Shown here: in pieces, positions 17,863-27,073 of the stretch
Numbering within the stretch: the stretch's first letter is position 1
How the letters are laid out: each line of letters starts with the position of its first letter
From: Rhodocyclaceae bacterium
Lineage (GTDB): Bacteria; Pseudomonadota; Gammaproteobacteria; Burkholderiales; Usitatibacteraceae
Length of the DNA: 35,244 nucleotides
Direction of reading: 5' to 3'
NCBI GenBank assembly: GCA_020247545.1
Contig: JADCIX010000029.1
Span: forward strand, 1-35,244
The notes under the pieces: model-generated
What the model was told of the DNA's origin: nothing
The model's database searches: none
The model's input: the letters and a program-made list of their open reading frames with translations, nothing else
Translations under genes and position numbers: made by a program

Positions 17863-18414
17863 ATGGCACAAGACCAAAACAATCTTATCTGGCTCGATAT
17901 GGAGATGACCGGCCTCAAACCAGAGACCGACGTCATCATCGAAATCGCAATGGTCGTCACCGACGCCCAACTCAATGTTGTCGCCGAGGCGCCAGTGCTG
18001 GTCGTCCATCAGCCGGATAGCGTGCTCGATGCGATGGACTCGTGGAACAAATCCACCCACCGCAAATCGGGCTTGATAGACAAAGTGAAGGCCTCCACCC
18101 TGACGGAAGTGTTCATCGAGCGGCAAATGATCGAGTTTCTGCGTGAATACGTGCCGGCCAGCACCTCGCCGATGTGTGGTAATTCCATCTGCCAGGATCG
18201 TCGCTTTATGGCCAAGTGGATGCCGCAGTTGGAAGCGTATTTCCACTACCGCAATCTTGATGTCTCCACACTCAAAGAACTCGCCAAACGTTGGAAGCCG
18301 ACCATCATGTCGGGCCTAACCAAACACGGCAAACACGAGGCGTTGGCGGATATTCACGAGTCGATTGAAGAACTCAAGTACTACCGGCAGCATTTACTCA
18401 ATCTTGCGAGTTAA
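17863..18414 (+). CDS. orn: Oligoribonuclease
   Basis: DEDDh 3'-5' exoribonuclease that degrades 2-5 base RNAs (including pGpG from cyclic-di-GMP turnover). The start at ATG 17863 gives [18 protein letters not shown] with the first catalytic pair Asp12 and Glu14. The second motif is around [14 protein letters not shown] and the third in [15 protein letters not shown] with the catalytic His and Asp. The 183 residues are close to the E. coli length of 181. The frame could extend to 17821, but that adds an unusual N-terminus. It is a single gene, convergent with the NRAMP-like gene. Confidence 0.97.
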   Translation: MAQDQNNLIWLDMEMTGLKPETDVIIEIAMVVTDAQLNVVAEAPVLVVHQPDSVLDAMDSWNKSTHRKSGLIDKVKASTLTEVFIERQMIEFLREYVPASTSPMCGNSICQDRRFMAKWMPQLEAYFHYRNLDVSTLKELAKRWKPTIMSGLTKHGKHEALADIHESIEELKYYRQHLLNLAS

Positions 18415-18484
18415 CATTCAAAGTGACCAATCGGCGGGCATTTCCAGCCAAAAAAGCCTGAAAACACCCGCTGATACGAGAGTT

Positions 18485-19756
18485 TTATATGGTCAAAAAC
18501 ATCGCGACGACCGCCGCCGCCATTACCGCAGTCGCCGCCCATCCGAGCGCCGTCAGTTTCCTGCGGATGGTGTACCGACCCATCACGCGCTCGTTACTGG
18601 CTAGTAGCATCATCACCACCATAATTGGTACGGCAATTACGCCGTTGATGACCGCACTCCAATAGAGTTCTTTCATTGGGTCCACTGGTGTGAAGCAGAG
18701 CATCACCCCACCGATGGTGGCGGCGGAGATGATGGCGTAAAAGCGGCGGCCTTCATAAGGCAACAAATCCAGACCGGTGCGCCAATCGAATGCCTCTGCC
18801 ACGGCATAGGCTGCGGAGCCTGCCAGTACGGGTACCGCGAGCATGCCGGTGCCGATGATGCCAAGGGCGAACAGCAGGAAGGTGAAATCCCCCGCCAATG
18901 GTCGCAACGCTTCGGCTGCCTGCGCCGAGGTTTCGATGTTCGTTAGTCCGGCGGCATTGAGCGTGGCCGCAGTGGAGAGGATGATGAAGAAGGCAATCAG
19001 ATTGGAGAACCCCATGCCGACGATGGTGTCCCATCGAATGCGTTTGAGATGCGCCTTGGCCTCATCGAGGGCGAGCGGCTGCGGCTCACCGCTGTTGGCG
19101 GCGCGTAGATCTTCCATCTCCTGTGCGGCCTGCCAGAAAAACAGGTAGGGGCTGATGGTAGTGCCAAATACCGCGACGACCATGGTGATGGTGTCGTTAT
19201 TCCAGGATAGTGTTGGCCACATCGCGCGGGCCATTACCGTTGTCCACGGCACGCTGATACTGAACACGACGGCAACATAGGACAGTAGTGCTAGGGTCAA
19301 CCACTTCAGATAGCGAACATAGGTTTCATAGCGCAGAAACACTTGCAGCAGCAAACAGAGTAAGCCGAAGGTGACGGCGTAGACATGCGCCGAGCCACCA
19401 ACCAGCAGCCGTAATGCTTCGGCCATCGCGGCGATGTCTGCGGCGATATTGATGGTATTGGCCAGCAACAAAAGGCCGACAATCAGATAAAGCACAAAGG
19501 CCGGTAAATGCGCGCGGATATTTGCCGCGAGCCCGCGGCCAGTAATACAGCCGATGCGCGCACTTACCATCTGAATACCGGCCATCAGCGGAAAGGTGAA
19601 AATCACCGTCCACAACATGTTGAAGCCGAATTGCGCTCCAGCCTGCGAGTAGGTGGCGATACCGCTCGGATCATCGTCGGCTGCGCCGGAAATGAGGCCG
19701 GGCCCCAATTGGCTCACCGTAGGGTGCTCGGCGATTTGAGCAACCACTTTTTTCAT
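18485..19756 (-). CDS. Divergent NRAMP-family metal transporter
   Basis: A 423-residue, roughly 11-helix inner-membrane transporter of the NRAMP superfamily. Helix 1 has DDDPSGIATYSQAG (Asp29, Pro30), where canonical manganese transporters have DPGN. Helix 6 has TTISPYLFFWQ (about 200-209), where they have MPHNLYLH; thus the metal-coordinating Met is Ser and the His is Tyr. Such changes occur in NRAMP-related branches, some of which prefer magnesium. It lies 42 bases downstream of corA on the same strand, so both may belong to one magnesium or divalent-cation unit. The specificity is an inference. No clear Shine-Dalgarno sequence precedes its ATG. Confidence 0.88.
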   Translation of the reverse strand: MKKVVAQIAEHPTVSQLGPGLISGAADDDPSGIATYSQAGAQFGFNMLWTVIFTFPLMAGIQMVSARIGCITGRGLAANIRAHLPAFVLYLIVGLLLLANTINIAADIAAMAEALRLLVGGSAHVYAVTFGLLCLLLQVFLRYETYVRYLKWLTLALLSYVAVVFSISVPWTTVMARAMWPTLSWNNDTITMVVAVFGTTISPYLFFWQAAQEMEDLRAANSGEPQPLALDEAKAHLKRIRWDTIVGMGFSNLIAFFIILSTAATLNAAGLTNIETSAQAAEALRPLAGDFTFLLFALGIIGTGMLAVPVLAGSAAYAVAEAFDWRTGLDLLPYEGRRFYAIISAATIGGVMLCFTPVDPMKELYWSAVINGVIAVPIMVVMMLLASNERVMGRYTIRRKLTALGWAATAVMAAAVVAMFLTI

Positions 19757-19798
19757 TACCGGGCCGCGCGTCCGTTTATCGATGAGGCGCTGCCTGGC

Positions 19799-20764
19799 TT
19801 AGTCCAGCCAGCCCTTGCGCCTGAAATAGGCAAACGGCACCAAGACCGAGACCACCATCAAGACGATGGCGAACGGGTAGCCGTATTCCCAGTTGAGCTC
19901 GGGAAACCAACCTTTGAAGTTCATACCGTAGACCGACGCGATGAGGGTTGGCGGCAGCAAGGCAACAGAGGCCACCGAAAAGATCTTGATGATCTTGTTT
20001 TGGTTGATGTTGATGAAGCCAACCGTCGCATCCATCAAGAAGTTAATCTTATCGAACAGAAACGCGGTATGGCCGTCGAGTGAATCGATGTCTCGCAGGA
20101 TCTGCCGAGCTTCCTCGACCTGATCACCGTCGAGCAATTTTTGCCGCATCAAAAACGACACTGCGCGGCGGGTGTCCATCACATTGCGGCGAATGCGACC
20201 GTTCAAGTCCTCTTCGGCCGCCACTCTTGCCAATACTTTGCTGGCTTCAGTATCGGTCATCTTTTCGGTAAGTACTGTCGCCGATATTTTCTCCAATTCA
20301 GCGTAGACGCCTTCGAGTGCATCAGCGGAATACTCCGCGTCGGTGGCGTACAGATCGAGCAACACTTCACGGGCATCTTCGATGTATCCAGGGCGTGTCC
20401 TGGCGCGCATCCGCACCAGCCGGAACACCGGCAGGTCTTCCATGTGCAAGCTAAAAAGGGTGTTGCCCTTGAGGATGAACGCGACCGAGACGTTGCGGGA
20501 GTCGTCGTCAACTTCCAACAGGAAGTCCGAGCGCAGGTTTAACTCACCTGCGTCACCTTCAAAGAACCGCGCCGAGGCTTCGATGTCGGCCATATCGTCG
20601 CTGGTGGGTAACTCCAGTTGATACAGGCTACGTATCCATTCGCGCTCGGTTGCCGTGGGCGAGTCGAGATCAATCCAGATCGGGTCTGAATTTTTCAGGT
20701 CGTCAAGCGAATCAACTTGGAGCTGATTGAGACGGCGATTGTTGAGGATAAAGACGTTTAGCAC
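19799..20764 (-). CDS. corA: CorA-family magnesium/cobalt channel
   Basis: Pentameric inner-membrane divalent-cation channel. The 321-residue protein has a large cytoplasmic N-terminal domain with a long acidic/helical region (about 120-250), then two C-terminal transmembrane helices. The first helix ends in the diagnostic YGMNF selectivity motif, and the short periplasmic loop FKGWFPELNWEYG links to the second helix and a basic tail (YFRRKGWLD). The start is GTG at 20764, about 20 bases after the predicted transcription start. It is followed by the divergent NRAMP gene. Confidence 0.95.
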   Translation of the reverse strand: MLNVFILNNRRLNQLQVDSLDDLKNSDPIWIDLDSPTATEREWIRSLYQLELPTSDDMADIEASARFFEGDAGELNLRSDFLLEVDDDSRNVSVAFILKGNTLFSLHMEDLPVFRLVRMRARTRPGYIEDAREVLLDLYATDAEYSADALEGVYAELEKISATVLTEKMTDTEASKVLARVAAEEDLNGRIRRNVMDTRRAVSFLMRQKLLDGDQVEEARQILRDIDSLDGHTAFLFDKINFLMDATVGFININQNKIIKIFSVASVALLPPTLIASVYGMNFKGWFPELNWEYGYPFAIVLMVVSVLVPFAYFRRKGWLD

Positions 20765-20791
20765 AGCACTGGGCTTTCATAAAGTTGCGCG

Positions 20792-20820
20792 ATTGTAGTC
20801 GATGCGCGTGGCATTGTCTC
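20792..20820 (-). promoter_or_regulatory. Sigma-70 promoter of corA
   Basis: On the minus strand GAGACA (20820-20815) and TACAAT (20797-20792) are spaced by exactly 17 bases. Initiation near 20785 would give a 5' leader of about 20 bases before the GTG of corA, too short for an M-box-type riboswitch. Confidence 0.5.
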
Positions 20821-20839
20821 GCGCAGCGGTGCGTTTTGG

Positions 20840-23086
20840 TTAAGGCTGGCCCAAGAAAAAGTAGAAGATTGATCCTCGGTCACGTGCGCGACCGTAACCC
20901 AGATAGAGCGGTCCCAAGGCGGTATCGGCACCGAGATAAATCCCGAGCGAGGTGCGCGTCCGGGCTTCATCGGTCGGTTGGAACGGCTCGCTGATTTTCC
21001 CGGCTTCGATGGAAGCCCCTGCAAATACGCGGCTAGCGAGAAGACTTTGGGTTAACGGCAGGCGTTGCGAATAGCTGAGACGGCCAAAAGTCACACGATT
21101 ACCCAAAAGCTCATTGGGGCGGTAGCCGGAGAGCTGCAGGAAGCCGCCCAGCGAAAACTGATCAAAAACCGATAACTCATTGTTGTAGGCGCGGCCATAT
21201 CGGGCCGCAAAGCCGATGGTATGAGGACCAAATGAAATATGGTCGCTGTAGTTTGCCTCCAACCTTCGGTAGTTCTCGCTCGCGCCGAGCCCGGTCATAT
21301 TCGTCAGATAGTCAATGCTGAGCAAACGGCCTTCGCGCGGAAAATTCAGGTCATCTTGATTGTCGTAGATGGCGCGCAGACGCACCCCGCCTTGTTTGAA
21401 CGATACGTTGTCAAACAACGCCGGCGGACCGATGCCAAGCCTAGCCCGGTCGCGACCACCGACAAGGCCGACGCGGGCGATGGCATTCCGGCTGATGTCC
21501 GCGCCGAGCTCGACGCCGTAAGTGTCCGAGGATACATCGTACTGTGCGATACGTTTGCCATCAAAAAGTAGATCAACCCGACGGCGTACGACTTCAACAC
21601 CCGGCGCAATATTGACGAAGCTGTCGGCACCGAATGGTTGAAAGAAACGCGACGCAAAACGTCGGTCCCGACCGATTTGTACGTCATTACGCCACTCGGC
21701 ACCGGCCTGGTTAAATTGTGTTTGCTGGGAACGGATGAGCAGGTTAAAACGTCCTTCGCCAACCGAGTCCGCGGCGAGTGACAGGCCGACACGCAAATAG
21801 TTTGGCCCCCATTGTTTCTCACGTGCGTTGATTCGCAACACCTGCAAGTTGTTGTCGTCGAGCAGCGAATAGTTGACCCGCTCAAAGTAGCCGGTACCAA
21901 AGATGCGCGAGATACCCGCGTCGAGTTTTTTGAAATTCACCGGCTCACCGGACTTAATGTCGAGGGTGCGCTTAACTTCATTCGCATTCGCCCGCTCCAG
22001 TCCTACCACCTGCACCAGATCGATGGTCTCACCCTCAATGACCGGGCGGCCACGCGCAGTGAGAAGGCCACCGCGATAACGTGTGTAGGCGTCTTCTGAC
22101 AAACTCAACGCTGCCAGTTTGGTGAGAAGCCCACGCGCGGCGGCCTCACCGATTTTCATTGCATCAGTGCCGCGATTAAAGTCGGTGGCACTCACCTTAT
22201 CGAGGGCCGGTGTGATGAGGACATCGGTTGACTTGAGAGACTCAATGGACGCACGCACGTTCTGTTCGGTGAGAATGTTGATCATCTGCAGGGAGACGCC
22301 GAGTACCGAGAGCAATTCTTGCCGCTTCAATAAGCCCGAGCCGATATTGACAGCGATGACGATATCGGCGCCCATTTCACGCGCAATATCAACCGGCAAA
22401 TTGCGCGTGAGGCCGCCATCCAAGAAGATGCGGTTGTTGAATTCAAAGGGCGCCACCGCACCAGGCACCGACATCGAGGCGCGCATCGCATCGGCAAGGC
22501 GGCCATCCTTAAATACATACATCTTGCCGGTTTCCGCGTCAGTGGCAACGGCGCGGAATGGAATCGGCAAGCCATCAAAGTTCACCGCACCAGGTGCAAA
22601 ACGGGTGATCCTTGAAAACAACCGGTCCAATTTTTGGCCGGTAATGGCACCTGGTGGCAAACGTAGTGAATAGTCCTTGATGCCCATCTCAAGTTTCAGC
22701 AGTCGCACCTGATCTTCCTCTTTACGCAGAAAGCTGCGGTCTTCGCGAGGGCTGGAATCGGTGAAAACATCATTCCAATCGGTCTTGCGTACCAACTCTT
22801 CGAGGTCTCTTAGCGGGGTTCCTGAAGCATAGGCGGCACCGACCAGCGCACCGATCGAAGTTCCGGTGACAATGTCGATGGGGATACGCAGCTCTTCAAG
22901 AACCTTGATCACGCCGACGTGTGCCGCACCGCGCGCACCGCCGCCGGACAAGACAAGGGCGATTTTTGGGCGATTAAGGGGTGGGTTGTCAGCTGCCGGA
23001 GGTGTCGGCTGGGCGTGTGCGGTTTGCAGGGCATGCATCAAAGCGAACGTCGCAATGACGAGTGCAATTTGTTTCGTTATTCGCAT
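20840..23086 (-). CDS. Patatin-like phospholipase fused to POTRA and BamA-like barrel (type Vd, PlpD-like)
   Basis: A 748-residue exported protein. A signal peptide ends near residue 25 (TAHA). The patatin domain (about 40-310) has the oxyanion motif GGGARG (48-53), the nucleophile GTSIG (75-79, Ser77) and the catalytic Asp223 in FLDGG. A POTRA-like segment follows (about 350-430, from IDLVQVVGLERANANEV) and then a beta-barrel of the Omp85/BamA superfamily to the C-terminal FYFFLGQP. This order is that of type Vd autotransporters such as PlpD, whose lipase domain is carried to the cell surface. Substrate and surface retention are inferred. It stands alone, upstream of corA on the same strand. 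Confidence 0.93.
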   Translation of the reverse strand: MRITKQIALVIATFALMHALQTAHAQPTPPAADNPPLNRPKIALVLSGGGARGAAHVGVIKVLEELRIPIDIVTGTSIGALVGAAYASGTPLRDLEELVRKTDWNDVFTDSSPREDRSFLRKEEDQVRLLKLEMGIKDYSLRLPPGAITGQKLDRLFSRITRFAPGAVNFDGLPIPFRAVATDAETGKMYVFKDGRLADAMRASMSVPGAVAPFEFNNRIFLDGGLTRNLPVDIAREMGADIVIAVNIGSGLLKRQELLSVLGVSLQMINILTEQNVRASIESLKSTDVLITPALDKVSATDFNRGTDAMKIGEAAARGLLTKLAALSLSEDAYTRYRGGLLTARGRPVIEGETIDLVQVVGLERANANEVKRTLDIKSGEPVNFKKLDAGISRIFGTGYFERVNYSLLDDNNLQVLRINAREKQWGPNYLRVGLSLAADSVGEGRFNLLIRSQQTQFNQAGAEWRNDVQIGRDRRFASRFFQPFGADSFVNIAPGVEVVRRRVDLLFDGKRIAQYDVSSDTYGVELGADISRNAIARVGLVGGRDRARLGIGPPALFDNVSFKQGGVRLRAIYDNQDDLNFPREGRLLSIDYLTNMTGLGASENYRRLEANYSDHISFGPHTIGFAARYGRAYNNELSVFDQFSLGGFLQLSGYRPNELLGNRVTFGRLSYSQRLPLTQSLLASRVFAGASIEAGKISEPFQPTDEARTRTSLGIYLGADTALGPLYLGYGRARDRGSIFYFFLGQP

Positions 23087-23169
23087 CCGGTCATTCTACC
23101 CGCAGCAGCAGACGTGCCAATGGTGCCTCTAGCTTCTGCCCCCCCGCCAAGTCGGGTGGGAACTGCCGC

Positions 23170-23676
23170 TCAGAATGTCATCGTCAGTACGACGCTTGCT
23201 ACATAGGTACCGATGGGGCTGTCCTGCCGCGCAGGGATGCGCCCATAGACTGCGTGGGTTGCCGTTTGTATCGGAGCGGTTGCGGTCAATGCGGGCAGTG
23301 ATGCTGTGACGGTGGTGGAGCCGCCCGTACCGTCACCCCAAACCGATGAGGCATCACGTGCGGAAGTTTTGTATAGGTTGTAGCCGAGCGTCGATGCCCC
23401 CTGTAGCATGGTGCGCGTCGAGAAGCTCCCCGGCCCGCTGGATAAGGTGAGCGTATAGGTGACGATTTCAGTACCGGATGCCACTGTGCGTGAACAGCTC
23501 ACGCTGATGTTGGTCGATGAATCGGTGGGCGACGCGCTCAGCGGATCGTAGTTGCCAAAGTTTAATGTCGGTGCTGATACCGAGCAGTTTGCGGCGTGGC
23601 TGGTGGCTGGATCCAGCAGTAGGCTGGTTCCAATCACGATCACTGACACTAAGCCTGTTAGTTTTCTAGCTTGCAT
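23170..23676 (-). CDS. Spore-coat-U domain protein, probable tip subunit of archaic chaperone-usher pilus
   Basis: A 168-residue exported SCPU-domain protein. The signal peptide ends near residue 28 (TSHA). The mature domain starts with Cys31 and includes LNFGNYDPLSASP, a hallmark of SCPU subunits, then Cys61 as disulfide partner. It closes with YGRIPARQD and the final strand SVVLTMTF. The ATG at 23676 lies 19 bases inside the usher gene, so translation is coupled. Being last in the operon, it is a candidate tip or minor subunit, as CsuE is in Csu pili; the assignment to the tip rests on position only. Confidence 0.88.
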   Translation of the reverse strand: MQARKLTGLVSVIVIGTSLLLDPATSHAANCSVSAPTLNFGNYDPLSASPTDSSTNISVSCSRTVASGTEIVTYTLTLSSGPGSFSTRTMLQGASTLGYNLYKTSARDASSVWGDGTGGSTTVTASLPALTATAPIQTATHAVYGRIPARQDSPIGTYVASVVLTMTF

Positions 23677-26126
23677 GTGAAGGTGCCGAGGAAAGGTTGG
23701 AGATCGTCGGAGCGCTTGTAAGGAATTTGGATGCTACAACTTTTGCCGTCAACGATGATGCGTATGCGGTTTGTTTCTGTGAGTCCCGTCAGAAACGCTT
23801 CGCCGCGCTCGGCGATGGGTATCAGCTCGGCCGCGCCGTTTATGCTCAGAGTCGTCCCGGCGCGGATGGGGATACCATTCTCATCGGTAAATTTCGCAAT
23901 GCCGCTGAACGATTCGCGCACGGCAAATTTCAGCACGAGGCCACTGCGAAGATATGGTGTCGCGTCGATTTTCAGCGACACCACCTCGGCGCTTAAAGGC
24001 AAATCCTGCTGCTCAATGGTGATCGAATTATTCTCGTAGGGACGCAAGCGCGGCACAAGTAGGTTGCCACGCACGTTGGTGCGGCCAACCTCCTGATTAT
24101 TGAGCATCACCCGCACATTCTCAAAGCCTGGTACCGAAACGAGCGCAAATGAGTCGTCAGCCCGGCGGCCGGCGGCGACTTCGCTACCCAAGTACACAAG
24201 TGAACCGGAGGCACCAACACGTACAGTATCCGTTCCATTGAGTCGCGAGACATCGAGCGCATACAATCCCACCTCGTTTTGGACGGTCAAGCCCAGAATT
24301 GCATCGCGCTGGTCAGTGAGCAGCATGCGATAGCCGTAACCATCGCCGGCTGGCATGTTGCGTTGGAGGGTGGTGTTAGTCATTATTCGACTACGGTCAT
24401 TGGTGGTTGTTCGCATCGACGAAACCCCGGCGCTCGCCGTAAAGTCAAGCGGCACAAAGTAGCCGAGTGTAATTGCGTGATTGGTCGGCCCGGTCAATGA
24501 GGTGAATGCATTCAGCGAAAGCTGTCCCCATCGACCGAATCCCTTCGACCACGACACTTGTGCCAGCTTGGTTTGGGTTGCCAATATGCCCTGCCCCGTC
24601 TCAGCACGCTGAATTTGCGTCAAGCCGAGGCCCAAGGAGCCGATCCCACTACTGTGGCTTGCGAACATGTTCAGCTCACGCCGTGGTCGTTGAATATCAC
24701 CACCATTGCCGATGGTACGGAATCCCGGGGATGTCACACGCACCTGGCCGCCGAGCGTGAGCTGCGAAGATCGCCAGCCCCAACGCAGTGCCCGCGAATG
24801 GCCACTGCGCGATTCGACGGGTGAAAGACTGGGTGATTCTGAGCTGGTCGTTGGTGTCACCGGCAGTTGGGCACGCTCGACGGTGGTCGCAGCTTGCACG
24901 CTATGGGCGAATGACGCTGAAAACTCGCCATAACCTCCCGCCAACCAGGTGGTTCCCAGACCCACCGCGCGGCGACCCCGCGCAAATTCCATTCCGGTTT
25001 CTGTGGTCAGTTCAGCGGTAACGCCGCGCCGCCATACGCCGGAGGCAAAACCGCGGCCGTAGTCATTGCTGGTGATGCCGTAGTTTTCACGAAGGGTGCC
25101 TGCTTGAAATGAAAAGTCATTTAGTCCGGGCCGCAGTAGCAGCGTACTGCCGTACAGCGATTGGACGATGGCTTGCTCGCGACCGAGCAGATCGCGCACG
25201 ATCAGCCGAATTTCGCCGCGGCCGTTGATGTTTGGCAGGTTATTCAGCGTGAACGGTCCCTGCGGCACGCGCTCGGTGGCGGTCAGTACGTTGTTAACAT
25301 AAACACTTACAACGGAAGGAAGTGCGGATTGGCCAGATAGTGAATTTAGTGGGTAGGTGATGAAGCCGGGCTGCGTACCAAAGTTGGTCGCGTACTGTAG
25401 CCCCGCGAACAACGAGGGGCTACCCCACGAGGGCGATTGCGACATGGTGTCGCCGATCCGCCAGCTGGTCAGGGCGCTCGGATCGTCGATGGTGAATACG
25501 GTTTCGAGTCGGGATAGCTGTTTGGTGGCGTCCTTACGGTTCGCAAAAAATCGATTGGTCAGTACGCCTTGGGGCGAAAAGAAGCCCCATTCGAATTGAC
25601 CGCCGCTGGCGATGTCGCGGGGACCGATTGAACTTCGCTGCGCGTAAAGATCATAAGAAAGAAAACTGCCGAGACTTGCCTGGGGTGTCGGTACTCTTTG
25701 CGTGGCACCGAGCGCAATTGTCGCACTTTGAAAGAGCGTAGGGGCCGCCTCGACTGAGAGTGTCTGCGCGACATCGTCGAAGGTCAGCGAAAGGCCGGTA
25801 ACACTGTTCAGCAGCACATACTGTGCGCCCTCAAACTCGACAGCAATCAGGGTGGCGGGTAACGCAAGCCGGAATTTTTGGGCGTCCGCAGTGCTGATAA
25901 AGAATTGCTCCCCGGTCTTGCCCGCGCGGAGCATCAGTGCATTTTCAGACGCAAGCTGTGAATTGATTCGGATGGTGAGGAAGCTTGGGTAGGCATCCGA
26001 TGGCGCGGCGACGGCTGTGATTTGTAAGCCCTTGGCGCGAGCGGGGCCAACAATGAACGCCAGCGCGATAAGGGTGCCGACACACCATAACCCCCGGCGA
26101 ATCTCGTCACTGCGCGCGGTCCACAT
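23658..26126 (-). CDS. Outer-membrane usher protein (FimD-like, archaic CU pilus)
   Basis: Outer-membrane usher that assembles chaperone-delivered pilin subunits and passes the pilus outward. The reading frame is open to 26213, but ATG 26126 (after the chaperone stop at 26164) gives a clean signal peptide (to about residue 31, ending GPARA) and an 822-residue protein. Features include the N-terminal chaperone-binding region, the barrel with many aromatic/Gly strands (for example GFITYPLNSLSGQSALPS), the plug-type segment RLIVRDLLGREQ, and C-terminal plate domains (LLVPRLRPYENNSI, ENGIPIRAGT). It ends with FTCKLEN with a C-terminal Cys pair. It is flanked by chaperone and SCPU genes. Confidence 0.92.
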   Translation of the reverse strand: MWTARSDEIRRGLWCVGTLIALAFIVGPARAKGLQITAVAAPSDAYPSFLTIRINSQLASENALMLRAGKTGEQFFISTADAQKFRLALPATLIAVEFEGAQYVLLNSVTGLSLTFDDVAQTLSVEAAPTLFQSATIALGATQRVPTPQASLGSFLSYDLYAQRSSIGPRDIASGGQFEWGFFSPQGVLTNRFFANRKDATKQLSRLETVFTIDDPSALTSWRIGDTMSQSPSWGSPSLFAGLQYATNFGTQPGFITYPLNSLSGQSALPSVVSVYVNNVLTATERVPQGPFTLNNLPNINGRGEIRLIVRDLLGREQAIVQSLYGSTLLLRPGLNDFSFQAGTLRENYGITSNDYGRGFASGVWRRGVTAELTTETGMEFARGRRAVGLGTTWLAGGYGEFSASFAHSVQAATTVERAQLPVTPTTSSESPSLSPVESRSGHSRALRWGWRSSQLTLGGQVRVTSPGFRTIGNGGDIQRPRRELNMFASHSSGIGSLGLGLTQIQRAETGQGILATQTKLAQVSWSKGFGRWGQLSLNAFTSLTGPTNHAITLGYFVPLDFTASAGVSSMRTTTNDRSRIMTNTTLQRNMPAGDGYGYRMLLTDQRDAILGLTVQNEVGLYALDVSRLNGTDTVRVGASGSLVYLGSEVAAGRRADDSFALVSVPGFENVRVMLNNQEVGRTNVRGNLLVPRLRPYENNSITIEQQDLPLSAEVVSLKIDATPYLRSGLVLKFAVRESFSGIAKFTDENGIPIRAGTTLSINGAAELIPIAERGEAFLTGLTETNRIRIIVDGKSCSIQIPYKRSDDLQPFLGTFTCKLEN

Positions 26127-26163
26127 CCTAAGTCGTGTACTAAGGTCTTGGGTATCCCGGTGG

Positions 26164-26895
26164 TCAAGGGATCGGCGTCGCGAGCGGAATCTTGGTTTCA
26201 ATCGACCCTGCATCCGTCCTTATGGTTGCGCGCAACATCCCTTTGGGCTGTCGCGTGAGCGCTAGCTGCCAGCTGCTGGTTTGTCCGGCGAGGATATAGC
26301 GCGGCTCTCGCAAGGCTGCCACGGCTACGCCGTCTTGCTCATCATAGAGTTGCGCATCCAAAATTTGCACGTGCATATTCGACGCGTTGGTTGCGCTGAG
26401 GCCAAGTTTGCCGTCGGGCGTCATCGCCGCGCGCCACACTGGCGGCGTACCGGTCACGACTTTAGGTGCCACAAAAATCGGAATGCCGATATTGAGCGCG
26501 ACTTGTAGACCTTGGAAACCTTCTTTCGGGGGCGGTGGGACTTCAGTGAGGTAGAGCCGAAATGTCTGCTGCACATCGGTTTGGACGGTCTTGCGCAGAC
26601 CCACGCGAACCGTCTGTGCACCGCCCGCAGCAATCGTAAAAATTGGCGGGGTGGCAATCAACTCGGTGCTGGGCGTATAGATATCTTCGCCTTGCTCCTG
26701 CTTCCAGTCCATCACTCGTAGCTGCAGAACAACGCTTTCGGCCTGGGAATCGTTGCGCACCGAGATCGCGCCGGTTGGATTGGAAGGCGTCAATTGCACG
26801 CGCACCGGGCTGACTTGGAATGAGCCCGCTGTAGCGAGTCCAACCACGCCGGTGAGCATTGCTGACAAGCAGGCACTTTTAGCTAATCTGATCAT
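26164..26895 (-). CDS. Periplasmic pilus chaperone (PapD/CsuC-like)
   Basis: A 243-residue periplasmic chaperone with two immunoglobulin-like domains that donates a strand to pilin subunits. A signal peptide ends near residue 23 (LATAGS). Domain 1 shows FQVSPVRVQLTP, GAISVRNDSQAESVVLQLRV and the linker-region AGGAQTVRVGLRK; the edge strand has TFRLYLTEVPPP. Domain 2 runs from about 140 to the end (IPIFVAPKVV, LSATNASNMHVQI, YILAGQTSSWQL). The PapD-type Arg and Lys anchors appear conserved in position but were not aligned. It follows the pilin gene across a terminator and precedes the usher. Confidence 0.9.
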   Translation of the reverse strand: MIRLAKSACLSAMLTGVVGLATAGSFQVSPVRVQLTPSNPTGAISVRNDSQAESVVLQLRVMDWKQEQGEDIYTPSTELIATPPIFTIAAGGAQTVRVGLRKTVQTDVQQTFRLYLTEVPPPPKEGFQGLQVALNIGIPIFVAPKVVTGTPPVWRAAMTPDGKLGLSATNASNMHVQILDAQLYDEQDGVAVAALREPRYILAGQTSSWQLALTRQPKGMLRATIRTDAGSIETKIPLATPIP

Positions 26896-26984
26896 GTAGA
26901 TTTCTAGAAAACGCGGTGACAGCTGCGCAAGGGCAGCTTTCGGTAAAGAGTCTACAGAAAACCGCTAAGGCACTGCGCCTCGAC

Positions 26985-27022
26985 AAAACAAAAACCCGGT
27001 TCGGATTGCACTCGAACCGGGT
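26985..27022 (-). terminator. Terminator/attenuator between major pilin and chaperone genes
   Basis: CGAACCGGGT (27013-27022) and ACCCGGTTCG (26994-27003) make a perfect 10-bp stem. On the minus strand it is followed by TTTTTGTTTTG. It lies about 50 bases after the pilin stop and 100 bases before the chaperone start, so most transcripts should end after the pilin gene. Confidence 0.88.
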
Positions 27023-27073
27023 GTTAATGAGGGCCTCGTGGGCCACCAGCAATGCCGCGAACGCGAACTTAAA

